From positions 1-64,000 of the forward strand of contig CAYPPG010000045.1 in the NCBI GenBank assembly GCA_964412555.1: a DNA stretch of 64,000 bases, written 5' to 3'. The translations under genes and the position numbers were made by a program. Source of the stretch: CAYPPG01 sp964412555. GTDB taxonomy: Bacteria > Hinthialibacterota > Hinthialibacteria > Hinthialibacterales > Hinthialibacteraceae. The notes below the pieces were generated by a model, which was given only the letters and a program-made list of their open reading frames with translations, had not been told where the DNA came from and made no database searches. This document shows positions 9,290 to 18,071 of this stretch, in pieces (position 1 is the first letter of the stretch; each line of letters begins with the position of its first letter).

Positions 9290-9309
9290 GCCTGATTGGA
9301 ATATAGTGG

Positions 9310-9335
9310 CCGGCATCCCGGGAGCGGGATGCCGG
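9310..9335. terminator. Hairpin after dnaK
   Basis: CCGGCATCCCG (9310-9320), loop GGAG, CGGGATGCCGG (9325-9335): an 11-bp perfect stem starting 20 bp after the dnaK stop. It lacks a T run, so it may attenuate or protect the transcript rather than end it. It also shares the CCGGCATCC core of the intergenic palindrome family. Confidence 0.5.
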
Positions 9336-9385
9336 TTGGTTGTTTGATGATGGTATAGGGGTTGATCGTGTGCGCGTTGTAAGAT

Positions 9386-9424
9386 GCGGGCAGGGATGCC
9401 CGCGCTCCAACAGAGGCGCTCTAA
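9386..9424. repeat. Palindromic repeat between dnaK and grpE
   Basis: GCGGGCA (9386-9392) with TGCCCGC (9397-9403), followed by GCTCCAACAGAGGCGCTC, a diverged tail of the same intergenic repeat family. Confidence 0.8.
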
Positions 9425-9466
9425 CATGCTCTTTGGCTTGTTTATAGACAAAAAAACGAGGGAAAA

Positions 9467-9985
9467 ATGATTCGAGATTATCAGGGGAAAAAATCGGAGG
9501 TACAGGACCGGTACGACAAAAACCAAGCATCCTTTCAGAACTCAAAAAATAAAAAAGAATTGGAGCAACTGAATGAAAAATATCTCCGTTCGGTGGCGGA
9601 GATGGAAAATATGCGCAAGCGCTTTCAGCGGGAACGAGAAGAGATTCGCTTTCGGGAACGGGAAACGGTCATTCGCGAAGTGCTTCCGGTTTTGGACAGT
9701 ATCGAACGGGCGTTGTCCGTGGAAAATGCCCATCAAAACCCTTGGTTTGAGGGATTCCAACAGATATATAATATATTTATGAACAGGTTGAAGCAGTTGG
9801 GAGTCACCCCTGTGCCGGGGCAAGGCTCGCAATTCGATCCCAATATTCATGAAGCCTTATCGGTGATCTCCATATCGGAGAGCGAAGACGGAACCATTCA
9901 CGATGTAATTGAAACCGGTTATCAAATGAATGAGCAGTTGATCCGTCCGGCCAAAGTGATCGTAGTGAAAAACAGGAGTAAATAA
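9467..9985 (+). CDS. grpE: Nucleotide exchange factor GrpE
   Basis: GrpE releases ADP from DnaK. The 172-residue protein has a charged, helical N-terminal half predicted to form the dimeric coiled coil (KKELEQLNEKYLR around residue 27 onward) and the family signature MENMRKRFQRE then VLPVLDSIERAL. The C-terminal beta domain shows FDPNIHEALSV and the closing RPAKVIVVK. The ATG at 9467 follows GAGGGAAAA. It lies 177 bp after dnaK, separated by two palindromes, and five bases before dnaJ, so grpE and dnaJ are surely co-transcribed while dnaK may also be made alone. Confidence 0.95.
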   Translation: MIRDYQGKKSEVQDRYDKNQASFQNSKNKKELEQLNEKYLRSVAEMENMRKRFQREREEIRFRERETVIREVLPVLDSIERALSVENAHQNPWFEGFQQIYNIFMNRLKQLGVTPVPGQGSQFDPNIHEALSVISISESEDGTIHDVIETGYQMNEQLIRPAKVIVVKNRSK

Positions 9986-9990
9986 GAACA

Positions 9991-10977
9991 ATGACAGCGA
10001 CTTATAAAGATTATTACGAGATACTTGGCGTAGACCGAAAAGCGTCCCAAGATGAAATCCAAAAAGCGTACCGGAAACTCGCACGGCAGTATCATCCGGA
10101 TATCAACAAAGAGAGCGGGTCGGAAGACAAATTCAAAGAAATCAACGAAGCGTATGAAGTGTTGCGCGATCCGGAAAAACGAAAACGGTATGACTCGCTG
10201 GGAAATAACTGGAAAGCAGGTCAGGATTTCACGCCGCCTCCGGGATGGGACAATGTACATTTTGAATTCCACACCACTCCCGGATTTGACGAGTCCGGTT
10301 TCGATCCATTCTCGGACGGTGGATTCAGTGAATTCTTTGAGAGTTTATTTGGAGGCCAACGAGGTTTTTCCTCTTTCGGCGGCCATCAACGCAGCAGCGT
10401 CCATCCGGGTGCTGGATTTCAGCGGACGCAGAGGGGGAGCGATGTCGAAGCCGAAATGGAAGTGTCTCTGGAAGAGGTATACCGCAGCGTCACCAAAAGT
10501 GTCGAACTCCAATCCCAAAGCCCAAATGAATATCCGCATATCAGAAAGTACGATGTAAAAATCCCGCCCGGAACAAAAGACGGGACGCGGATTCGGTTGA
10601 GCGGGCAAGGCGGAAATGGCAGAGCCGGGGGACAAGCGGGTGACTTGTTCATACGCATACGAATTCGTTCTCATCCGACGTTTCAGGTGAAGGACTTCGA
10701 TTTGGAAACCGAATTTCCTGTCGCGCCGTGGGAAGCGGCATTGGGTGCGGATGTAAAAGCGCCGACTTTGGACGGGCCGGTCACAGTTCATCTTCCTAGT
10801 GGAATCAGTTCCGGCCAACGGATCCGTCTTCAGAAAAAGGGATTGCCGAAAAAGGACGGCAGCCATGGGGATGAGTATTTGCGTGTGAAAATCGTTGTGC
10901 CCAAGCAGTTGACGAAAGAAGAAGAAGAGGCTTTTCAAACCTTGGCGAAAGTCTCTTCTTTCAAGCCAAGGTCTTAA
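9991..10977 (+). CDS. dnaJ: DnaJ-like co-chaperone lacking the zinc finger (CbpA type)
   Basis: The 328-residue protein has an N-terminal J domain with HPD at 35-37, a Gly/Phe-rich linker (about 75-150) and two C-terminal beta-barrel substrate domains (PPGTKDGTRIRLSGQG near 190; LPSGISSGQRIRLQKKG near 270). The four CxxCxGxG repeats of classical DnaJ are absent, so it is a class B (CbpA-like) J protein. Such proteins stimulate DnaK ATPase and deliver substrates. GGAG inside the end of grpE serves as its ribosome site. A classical DnaJ may be encoded elsewhere; here this is the J protein linked to dnaK and grpE. Confidence 0.93.
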   Translation: MTATYKDYYEILGVDRKASQDEIQKAYRKLARQYHPDINKESGSEDKFKEINEAYEVLRDPEKRKRYDSLGNNWKAGQDFTPPPGWDNVHFEFHTTPGFDESGFDPFSDGGFSEFFESLFGGQRGFSSFGGHQRSSVHPGAGFQRTQRGSDVEAEMEVSLEEVYRSVTKSVELQSQSPNEYPHIRKYDVKIPPGTKDGTRIRLSGQGGNGRAGGQAGDLFIRIRIRSHPTFQVKDFDLETEFPVAPWEAALGADVKAPTLDGPVTVHLPSGISSGQRIRLQKKGLPKKDGSHGDEYLRVKIVVPKQLTKEEEEAFQTLAKVSSFKPRS

Positions 10978-10981
10978 TCAA

Positions 10982-11965
10982 TTACTCTCTTGCCGATTCC
11001 ATAAAAGCGTGAATATTAGCCGCCGGGGTTTCCGGCGGCAGATCGCAGCCGGTGGAAACAATGAAATTCGGATATTTTTTCATCGATTCGACCAGTTTTT
11101 GTGTTTCTTGCCGGACAAGGGAGGGGGAACCGTTCACCATCACTTCAGTTGGATGAATATTCCCAATAATGACTACATTTTCCGGCACTTTTTCTGCGAT
11201 TTTCGGCAAATCGACTACACTATCCAAACTGATTCCCTGCGCCCCGCTCTCACACATCGGTTCAATGATCTGCGTGGTGTTACCGCAAATATGCAATATC
11301 AAGGGAACCTCGAGTGATTCCGTCAATACTTTGATATAGGGAACACAAAATTTACGAACTTGCTTTGGTGAAAGCAAGACTGTGGTAGGATCCAATACCA
11401 CGACAAATGAGGCTCCGGCATCTACAAGCGCTCTGCCGTAGCGGGCGATGATCCGGTTGCTGAAGGTTAACATTTCTTGAACCAAAGCGGCATCTTCCAG
11501 AGTGGCAATTGCCGCTTCTCCTGCTCCCATCAATAATGCAGATAATGAAAATGGGCCGATCACATATGCACCGACTGGCACCTCGAATGTTTTTGTCATC
11601 AATTTGACTGTATTGATAAACACATTGGCGCGAGCGTCGTTCAATACATCGAGATGGGCAAATTCCATCAAATCTTCGAATTTCCGGACAGGGTGTTCCT
11701 CGATGGAGGCATGGCCATGCTGGGGAAAGCGAACCGGTAGCCCTAATGATCCCGCTTCGACGGACAGGTCCATCATAGGCAGCATGGCATCCGGCTTGAA
11801 TTCTTTGTACAATTCGGAAAGACTCCAAAACTGCACACCCCAATTGAACATATTCTGCTTAATCGAAGTACGAGTAATGCGGATACCGGGAAAGCCAAGT
11901 AAAGGGATGGCCAGCCGGCGGGGAGAATGAAGAGTCCAATCGATCAAATTCGAAACACGCTGCAT
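10982..11965 (-). CDS. MtaA/UroD-family cobamide-dependent methyltransferase-like protein
   Basis: The protein belongs to the uroporphyrinogen decarboxylase superfamily, MtaA/CmuA branch. The zinc-binding set of methylcobamide methyltransferases is visible as His225-x-Cys227 in LHICGNTT and Cys307 in STGCDLP. It probably moves methyl groups from a corrinoid carrier to a thiol acceptor, though no corrinoid protein or substrate-specific methyltransferase lies nearby. The frame opens with TTG at 11998, but the ATG at 11965 has GCGAGGGA six bases upstream and is preferred, giving 327 residues. It is convergent with dnaJ, with four bases between stops. Acceptor and donor are unknown. Confidence 0.75.
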   Translation of the reverse strand: MQRVSNLIDWTLHSPRRLAIPLLGFPGIRITRTSIKQNMFNWGVQFWSLSELYKEFKPDAMLPMMDLSVEAGSLGLPVRFPQHGHASIEEHPVRKFEDLMEFAHLDVLNDARANVFINTVKLMTKTFEVPVGAYVIGPFSLSALLMGAGEAAIATLEDAALVQEMLTFSNRIIARYGRALVDAGASFVVVLDPTTVLLSPKQVRKFCVPYIKVLTESLEVPLILHICGNTTQIIEPMCESGAQGISLDSVVDLPKIAEKVPENVVIIGNIHPTEVMVNGSPSLVRQETQKLVESMKKYPNFIVSTGCDLPPETPAANIHAFMESARE

Positions 11966-12116
11966 GAATGTCCCTCGCATAAAGATGGAATCAAACAACC
12001 TACTATTACATCAAATTCTATAAATTGAACAGAGAAAGAAAGCGGTTTTTTGAAGGAAAAGAAGGATTTGTTCCTTTGTTCAGACACTGTTGCCGGAGAG
12101 ATTTACATTTTTGCTT

Positions 12117-13952
12117 TTACACACTCAGATGCTTCACGTTCTCAGCCGCTTCTTCATAGAGCTGAGTGAAGGACTTGCAGGCATTGGCGATTTCTGTGAA
12201 ATACCATTTGTATCGTTTCATGAGTTCGTCGTGGGGGAGAGAATCATCCCAAAAATTCGGGCGGCTGATCTCCACCATCAATCGTTCCAATGCGCTTTGC
12301 AATTCATGATATAAGCGATACCCATCTTCGATCGTTTGCAGGGCATTGAGAGCCGAGTTTGGCAGATCGTCCAGGGCTTTATGGGCGATTTCACCGCATT
12401 GCCTTACATGAGTGGCAATAGCGGTGATGCTCCGGCGGATATCTTCAACATTTCGCTGAGGATATTTGAGTTGAACAAGATCGGAGGGATGAATTGAATT
12501 GTTGCAATGTTGGTCGAGTGTTTCCCGCAAAGTCATGATGCGGGTACCGGCGATTTTCGCGCCTCCTTCGGATGCGTCGATGACTTGTTTCGATGAGGAT
12601 TGAATGATCGATTCGAGCAGGCGCAGGGCTTCATAAAACGTCGAGTGAGTGGGATAGGATTTCCCGTCGATTCCTTCGACTGTCATCATACCGACTGAAT
12701 CCTTTGCTCCGCCTCTTGCATAGGTCATGGTTCCGGTAGCGGGGGAGTATGCCGTTTCTGCCGTGAGGGCAGAGCCGGCCGCATGAGATGCGCCCATCGT
12801 ATCGGAAAAACAGAGATCCAATCCTACAAAAACAATTGGATTGCAACCCATGAGGGAAGCCATGTTGAAGGCGGCCACGGCCACATTCGTGCTCAATGGC
12901 AGTTCGTCGTTTTCGTTCAGTTCAAGGCCGCGAATATAGCGGTGTACAGCATTGTTACGATTGGGCAAGCATATTTTCGGCCCTATAAAACGTTGTGGAA
13001 TATCCGGCATGACTTGGGGATCGAAGGCCAAGACCGGAGATTGCAGATTTTCCATCCCTTCGAAATGATGACGATTGTTATCTGTCGGATCTTTGGTGAC
13101 GACGATCTGCGCTTTGATTCCCCCCTCTTTCAAGATACGCAGCGAGGTATCGACAGCGAATATCCAGGCTCGATTTTGGGCTGCTTGTAAAACATCGATA
13201 TTCCGGTCCAGTGAAGGTCCGGCTGCGACGATGATCGCCGGTTGATTGTTCAAACGGCATGATAGATTGTGAGGGAAAAGGCATTGCGCGATATTGGGCA
13301 AATTCCGGATACAATTTTCCTGACAGCGAAAACCTTGTTTGGCCATATGTTGCAGCATCTGTTCTTTCGCTGCCATGAGTTTTTGGATTTCCGCTTTGAC
13401 GGTGACAAAGAATTCTTTCGGGTATACGGCGGCAAACGGAAGGGGGATCACATGCAGATCGCCGCTGAGGATGTACTCCATATGCTTCAGCAATATTTGG
13501 TACAGTTCTTCACCGGAAGTTCCCAAGACGATATCGATTCGGGAAGAGTCTTTCAAAGGCTGCAAATCGACATGATGCAACGATTCTTGAAAAAAAACTC
13601 CCTCCGGTTCGACAATAATAATACCTTCTACGTCTTTTCTGAAGCGTTTGATCCATTCCAATACGTGATATCCCATTCCCCAGCCGAGGAAGACCACTAC
13701 GCTGCCTTTCGGTGGCATTTGCGCTTCACTCCATCGTTTGGCTTCGTTTACGGGATCATAACGGCTGTGGAGATATGTGGCATGTCCTTGCACAGCAACA
13801 TGGATAGTCGGTAATTGATTTGCCCCAAAGAGAATCTCGTATTCAAGGTGGCTAGCAGAATGAAAACTGCTCGACAGCGTGGATTCGAGAGAAGAATCAA
13901 TTCTTTTTACAATTTGGAGGTTGGAATTATATAATCCTGTTGTCATTGTCAT
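12117..13952 (-). CDS. MptE-like / Maf-like DUF115 protein
   Basis: This 611-residue protein matches the DUF115 family, which holds archaeal 6-hydroxymethylpterin pyrophosphokinase MptE and the bacterial motility accessory factor (Maf) glycosyltransferases. The recognisable core is IIVAAGPSLDRNIDVL near residue 240, followed by FAVDTSLRIL, then VFVGLDLCF and SHAAGS near 375-390. An N-terminal domain (FLGWGMGYHVLEWI near 90) is present as in Maf proteins. No signal peptide is visible. In Maf proteins this fold transfers nonulosonic acids to flagellin, but there are no flagellar genes here, so a cell-surface sugar transfer is only a guess. The ribosome site is poor and the start uncertain by a few codons. 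Confidence 0.7.
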   Translation of the reverse strand: MTMTTGLYNSNLQIVKRIDSSLESTLSSSFHSASHLEYEILFGANQLPTIHVAVQGHATYLHSRYDPVNEAKRWSEAQMPPKGSVVVFLGWGMGYHVLEWIKRFRKDVEGIIIVEPEGVFFQESLHHVDLQPLKDSSRIDIVLGTSGEELYQILLKHMEYILSGDLHVIPLPFAAVYPKEFFVTVKAEIQKLMAAKEQMLQHMAKQGFRCQENCIRNLPNIAQCLFPHNLSCRLNNQPAIIVAAGPSLDRNIDVLQAAQNRAWIFAVDTSLRILKEGGIKAQIVVTKDPTDNNRHHFEGMENLQSPVLAFDPQVMPDIPQRFIGPKICLPNRNNAVHRYIRGLELNENDELPLSTNVAVAAFNMASLMGCNPIVFVGLDLCFSDTMGASHAAGSALTAETAYSPATGTMTYARGGAKDSVGMMTVEGIDGKSYPTHSTFYEALRLLESIIQSSSKQVIDASEGGAKIAGTRIMTLRETLDQHCNNSIHPSDLVQLKYPQRNVEDIRRSITAIATHVRQCGEIAHKALDDLPNSALNALQTIEDGYRLYHELQSALERLMVEISRPNFWDDSLPHDELMKRYKWYFTEIANACKSFTQLYEEAAENVKHLSV

Positions 13953-14114
13953 TCAATCGCTTGACATGATTTATGCAAAAGATACCAAAAAAAAATTCTC
14001 AATGTATAGTATTAAAAACTCTTGTCAAGAAATCATTCTTATACTATTCTATCAGGAAACGGAATCATTCCGTGTCCATTATAACAGAATTCACCCGTAA
14101 GCGAATGACCGAAA

Positions 14115-17100
14115 ATGAAACCGCAATCGGAAACAGTACAAAACCTGATCCATCAAATCGTGGAGTTGGTTCACCTGTCAATTTTTTTATTGCTCTCATT
14201 CAACTTTATTCAATTCGCCAATTCACAGACGATCAGCACTATTGCCGGGAGTGGAGAGCCGGGATATTTTCTTGACGGTCAATTCGCGAGTATCGCCAGA
14301 CTTAATTTTCCCAATGCGGTTTCCTTTGGTTCATCGGAATTACTTCATTTCGCGGAAACGCATACTAACCGGATTCGATTGATCGATGAGGAAGGACGCT
14401 TGGATACTGTCGCCGGAACTTTCGGCGGATTTTCCGGCGATATCGGACCGGCTACGGCTGCGCAACTATTCCGGCCGGTTGATTTTTGTTTTGACGGCCA
14501 GGGGAACTTGTTGATCGTCGATCAAGGGAATCAGCGTATTCGCAAAGTCGATTCGCATGGAATTATCACGACCTTTGCGGGCAACGGAACTCAAGGATTT
14601 TCAGGTGATGGTGGCGCGGCTGTTGAAGCGGCTCTCAATATGCCGGCCGGAATCGCCGTCGATTCAATCGGGAATGTATATATTGCCGATCAAATGAATC
14701 ATCGTGTACGTAAAGTGGACACGAATCATATGATTAGCACGGTGGTGGGCAACGGCACACCCGCCTTTTCCGGCGATCAAGGCTCTGCCATTTATGCGGA
14801 AATCAACCAACCGTCCGGTCTCTTTATCGATCCAAATGACAATCTATATATCGCCGATACAGGGAATCAACGCATCCGAAAAGTAGATCCCCATGGTCAA
14901 ATCAATACGATTGCCGGTAACGGAACCGCTGCGTTTTCCGGTGACGGTAATTTCGCCGTGTATGCATCCTTGAATCAGCCTGCAGGAATTTATGTTGACC
15001 GGTGGGAGAATATTTGGATTGCAGATGAAGGCAACCACCGTATTCGGAAAATCGATCCGGAGGGGATTATCCATACGGTAGCCGGAAATGGGACAGCCGG
15101 TTTTGCCGGTGATGGCGGTGATGCTTTAAACGCTCAGTTAAATCATCCAAGCGATATGACGGTCGATCAATATGGAAATATTTTTATTGCCGATTCCAAC
15201 AATCACCGCATTCGAAGAGTAGAAGCCTTTCCGGGAATCCTCCAATTCAGCCAATCTGTATTCCGTGTCGCAGAGAATGTTCGTCATGCGGAAATCACAG
15301 TCTCTCGGTTGTATGGTACCAATGGTGAAGTCAGTGTTCGTTATATCACTACTGATGGAACAGCTGTATCCGGCTCGGATTATGAAAAGAAGACAGGCAT
15401 CATTACCTTCGCTCACCACGACAGCGAAGACAAAACATTCACAATTCCGATTCTCAAAGATGCTATTCCCGAAAAAGAAGAGACAATCCACCTTCAACTT
15501 CTCAATCCAAGCGGAGGGGCCATTCTCGGAGAGAGAGATACTGCAACCTTGGCCATTCTTGGGAATCGCCCACCGACGGCTTCTCAGCAAACAGTTTCAA
15601 TCGACGAAGATATGTCTCTTGCTATCAACTTGACAGGAGAGGATCCTGACGGTGATACCTTGCAAGTAGAGGTCGTCACCCATCCGCAGCATGGGTGGCT
15701 TTCGGACATCAATTCCCCTGCCGGATGGGTCACCTATCATCCGAATCACGATTTCAACGGTTCTGATTCTTTCCATTTCCAAATGAACGATGGCGAATTA
15801 TTATCAAATCAAACTTTCGTTCGTATTACCGTCCATCCCCTCAACGATCCTCCCGTTCCGATTCCTCAAACAGTCGAAACCAAAGAAAATACTTCCATTG
15901 CTCTTACTTTAATTTCCAATGACATCGACAGTACAACAAGAACATATGAAATCGCCTCACCACCTCATCATGGAACTCTTCTCAATTTCAATCCCCAAAC
16001 GGGTGAAATTATTTATAAACCCACGAGTGAATATTTGGGCAATGACGCCTTTTCATTTTACGCACGCGATCCATTCATCCGTTCGCCCCAGTCTGCGACG
16101 GTTACGATTCATATTCATCCAAAAATTCCTTTTACTTATACCCCCACTTCAACTCGAACACCCACCGCCACGCCGACTTACTCACCAACCAATACACCAA
16201 GGCAGGGAAACCATGCACCGAAAATCGATATTCCCGCTTCGGAACCTATCGTCGTTAGGCAAAACCAAATCAAAATGCTCTCCGTCTTTGTCACTGACGA
16301 AGAGAATGATTCCGTAAAAATCACTCTTTCTCCCGAAACTCCGGCTCACTTGCTTAAAACAGGAAAAGTCAATGATACCATTGTGGCCGATTTTCAACTG
16401 GATACGTCTCAAATAGGTGAATTTCAGTTTACTGTTTTCGCCTATGACGGAAGTCATGCCACGCAACAATCCATTCTTATTTGGGTTCTCAATAAATCTC
16501 GGCCTTATACATTTACGCCAACCACAACATCAACATCGACGGTGACACCGACATTACCACCGACAAATACGCCCTCCTCGACAGCCACACCCAGCGATAC
16601 CCCAACACATCCGCCCTCGCCGACTTCTTCACACACTCCTTCCCCCACTCTTTCACCGACACTTTCGCCCACTCCGACGCTTACCCGCACGGCTACAGCG
16701 ACGAGAACGCCGGATTACTCGCTGACAAAAACACCAACCGGTTTTCAATTTCCCACCTTCACTTTCTCTCCGACACCAACTGTGACTTTTACTTTTACAC
16801 CGACTTTATCTCCCTCTCCGGTCCCAACGGGGATTCATACAAAAACCCCACGTCCGGACAATCACCCTCCGACTATCGATCTTGTTCCAGGAGATATTCA
16901 TTATGTTTTAAAGAATCAGGAAATCATAATCACAGCAACCGTTGCAGATGCGGATCAAGACTCATTTCAAATCTCTCTATCGCCTGACGCCCCTGTTCAA
17001 AAACAGAGTGAAGTCAATTTGCAAGGACGTGTGTTCATCGATTACCGGTTGGATACTTCCCAGCTTGGGACATTTCAATTTACTATTTTTGCAGATGACG

Positions 17101-17987
17101 GCTTCGAGATGACATCTCGCCAAGTCCACTATTCCGTCGTAAGGACACTCCCTACACATACGCCCACACGGCCGGCTACTCCTTCTCCTACACCGACTCC
17201 GACTTTATCCAAGCGGGTTGTTGTGACCGACAATTTATCCTCCTATGCCGATTTAACCGGTGTAGGAGATCATGACTCAAGAACAAACCGGGCACTTGTC
17301 ATTCGGTGGGATTTATCGAGTACAATTCCCCTTCTAACCGACATCAGCAGTATTCATATATATGCTAAAGATAATCAAAATGCCCCATATGCCTTCCTTG
17401 GGCGCACACAAACCGGTGAAAAAGAATATTTCGAATGGAACGCGAATGCTCAATTCTTAGCAACGCCCTTCCGGCAAGGTCCTCAATACGGAAATGTATA
17501 CACCTTTCGTCTGTACGCATTGACCAAGAGTGGTGTACCGCGATTTTACGGTCCTTTTGAAACAGTCGGTGGAGTTGAGTATCTTCCGGTTGTCACTATC
17601 ACAGATACTGTTCTCACACACAAGGATATCAGTAATGAGGAAGATCGAGATCCTCCAGAGAAAATCGACTTGGTTATCCGCTGGCATCTCGATTCAAGTG
17701 AAGTGGATTCAAATACAATCGCGGAATATCATGTTTATGTTACCGATCCCGAACTCGGTACGCCGCGATTTCTTGGACGAACAGATCAGGCTTCGAAAAA
17801 CTACTTGGTGTGGCAATCCAACTCTCCTGAGATTGTTTATCCTTTTCAAGAGGGGCCACAATTCGGCAAATCCTACCGGTTCCGTGTGTATGCCATTACC
17901 AAGAGTGGAAATCCTAGATTTTTCGGTCCTTATGAGAATGCCGGGGCGGTTGTTGTACGGAAACAAGATTCGATTTCGACTCATTGA
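14115..17987 (+). CDS. Secreted NHL / Calx-beta / Ig-like protein with Thr-Pro linkers
   Basis: The 1290-residue protein has an N-terminal hydrophobic signal (about 18-38). Residues 40-372 form six or more NHL repeats (G-x-G-x-x-G-F-S-G-D-G pattern, then YIADxxNHRIRKV), a propeller. A Calx-beta domain follows at about 375-478, two cadherin-like/Ig domains at about 485-670, then two related modules (700-795 and 915-1012) separated by linkers made almost only of Thr, Pro and Ser (672-698, 797-912, 1013-1032). Two copies of a roughly 120-residue module end the protein (1033-1155, 1158-1285), both with VIRW, FLGRT and GPQ(Y/F)G motifs. The layout suggests an extended surface or matrix protein. 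No C-terminal anchor is recognisable. Function unknown. Confidence 0.8.
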   Translation: MKPQSETVQNLIHQIVELVHLSIFLLLSFNFIQFANSQTISTIAGSGEPGYFLDGQFASIARLNFPNAVSFGSSELLHFAETHTNRIRLIDEEGRLDTVAGTFGGFSGDIGPATAAQLFRPVDFCFDGQGNLLIVDQGNQRIRKVDSHGIITTFAGNGTQGFSGDGGAAVEAALNMPAGIAVDSIGNVYIADQMNHRVRKVDTNHMISTVVGNGTPAFSGDQGSAIYAEINQPSGLFIDPNDNLYIADTGNQRIRKVDPHGQINTIAGNGTAAFSGDGNFAVYASLNQPAGIYVDRWENIWIADEGNHRIRKIDPEGIIHTVAGNGTAGFAGDGGDALNAQLNHPSDMTVDQYGNIFIADSNNHRIRRVEAFPGILQFSQSVFRVAENVRHAEITVSRLYGTNGEVSVRYITTDGTAVSGSDYEKKTGIITFAHHDSEDKTFTIPILKDAIPEKEETIHLQLLNPSGGAILGERDTATLAILGNRPPTASQQTVSIDEDMSLAINLTGEDPDGDTLQVEVVTHPQHGWLSDINSPAGWVTYHPNHDFNGSDSFHFQMNDGELLSNQTFVRITVHPLNDPPVPIPQTVETKENTSIALTLISNDIDSTTRTYEIASPPHHGTLLNFNPQTGEIIYKPTSEYLGNDAFSFYARDPFIRSPQSATVTIHIHPKIPFTYTPTSTRTPTATPTYSPTNTPRQGNHAPKIDIPASEPIVVRQNQIKMLSVFVTDEENDSVKITLSPETPAHLLKTGKVNDTIVADFQLDTSQIGEFQFTVFAYDGSHATQQSILIWVLNKSRPYTFTPTTTSTSTVTPTLPPTNTPSSTATPSDTPTHPPSPTSSHTPSPTLSPTLSPTPTLTRTATATRTPDYSLTKTPTGFQFPTFTFSPTPTVTFTFTPTLSPSPVPTGIHTKTPRPDNHPPTIDLVPGDIHYVLKNQEIIITATVADADQDSFQISLSPDAPVQKQSEVNLQGRVFIDYRLDTSQLGTFQFTIFADDGFEMTSRQVHYSVVRTLPTHTPTRPATPSPTPTPTLSKRVVVTDNLSSYADLTGVGDHDSRTNRALVIRWDLSSTIPLLTDISSIHIYAKDNQNAPYAFLGRTQTGEKEYFEWNANAQFLATPFRQGPQYGNVYTFRLYALTKSGVPRFYGPFETVGGVEYLPVVTITDTVLTHKDISNEEDRDPPEKIDLVIRWHLDSSEVDSNTIAEYHVYVTDPELGTPRFLGRTDQASKNYLVWQSNSPEIVYPFQEGPQFGKSYRFRVYAITKSGNPRFFGPYENAGAVVVRKQDSISTH

Positions 17988-18007
17988 AACTCAATGGTTT
18001 TAAAGAT

Positions 18008-18065
18008 GCGGGCAGGATGCCCGCGCTCCCAGTTGGAATAATGCGGGTCGGATGCCCGCGCTCCC
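18008..18065. repeat. Two palindromic repeat copies
   Basis: GCGGGCA/TGCCCGC at 18008-18024 and a second, slightly mismatched copy at 18043-18059, each followed by GCTCCCAGT. They sit between the convergent ends of the NHL protein gene and the sialidase-like gene and may act as transcription ends. Confidence 0.85.
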
Positions 18066-18071
18066 AGTGAG

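Noticed and set aside
12117..13952. Flagellin glycosyltransferase role
   Set aside because: The Maf-like fold is shared with MptE and no flagellar genes are nearby, so the specific role is not claimed.
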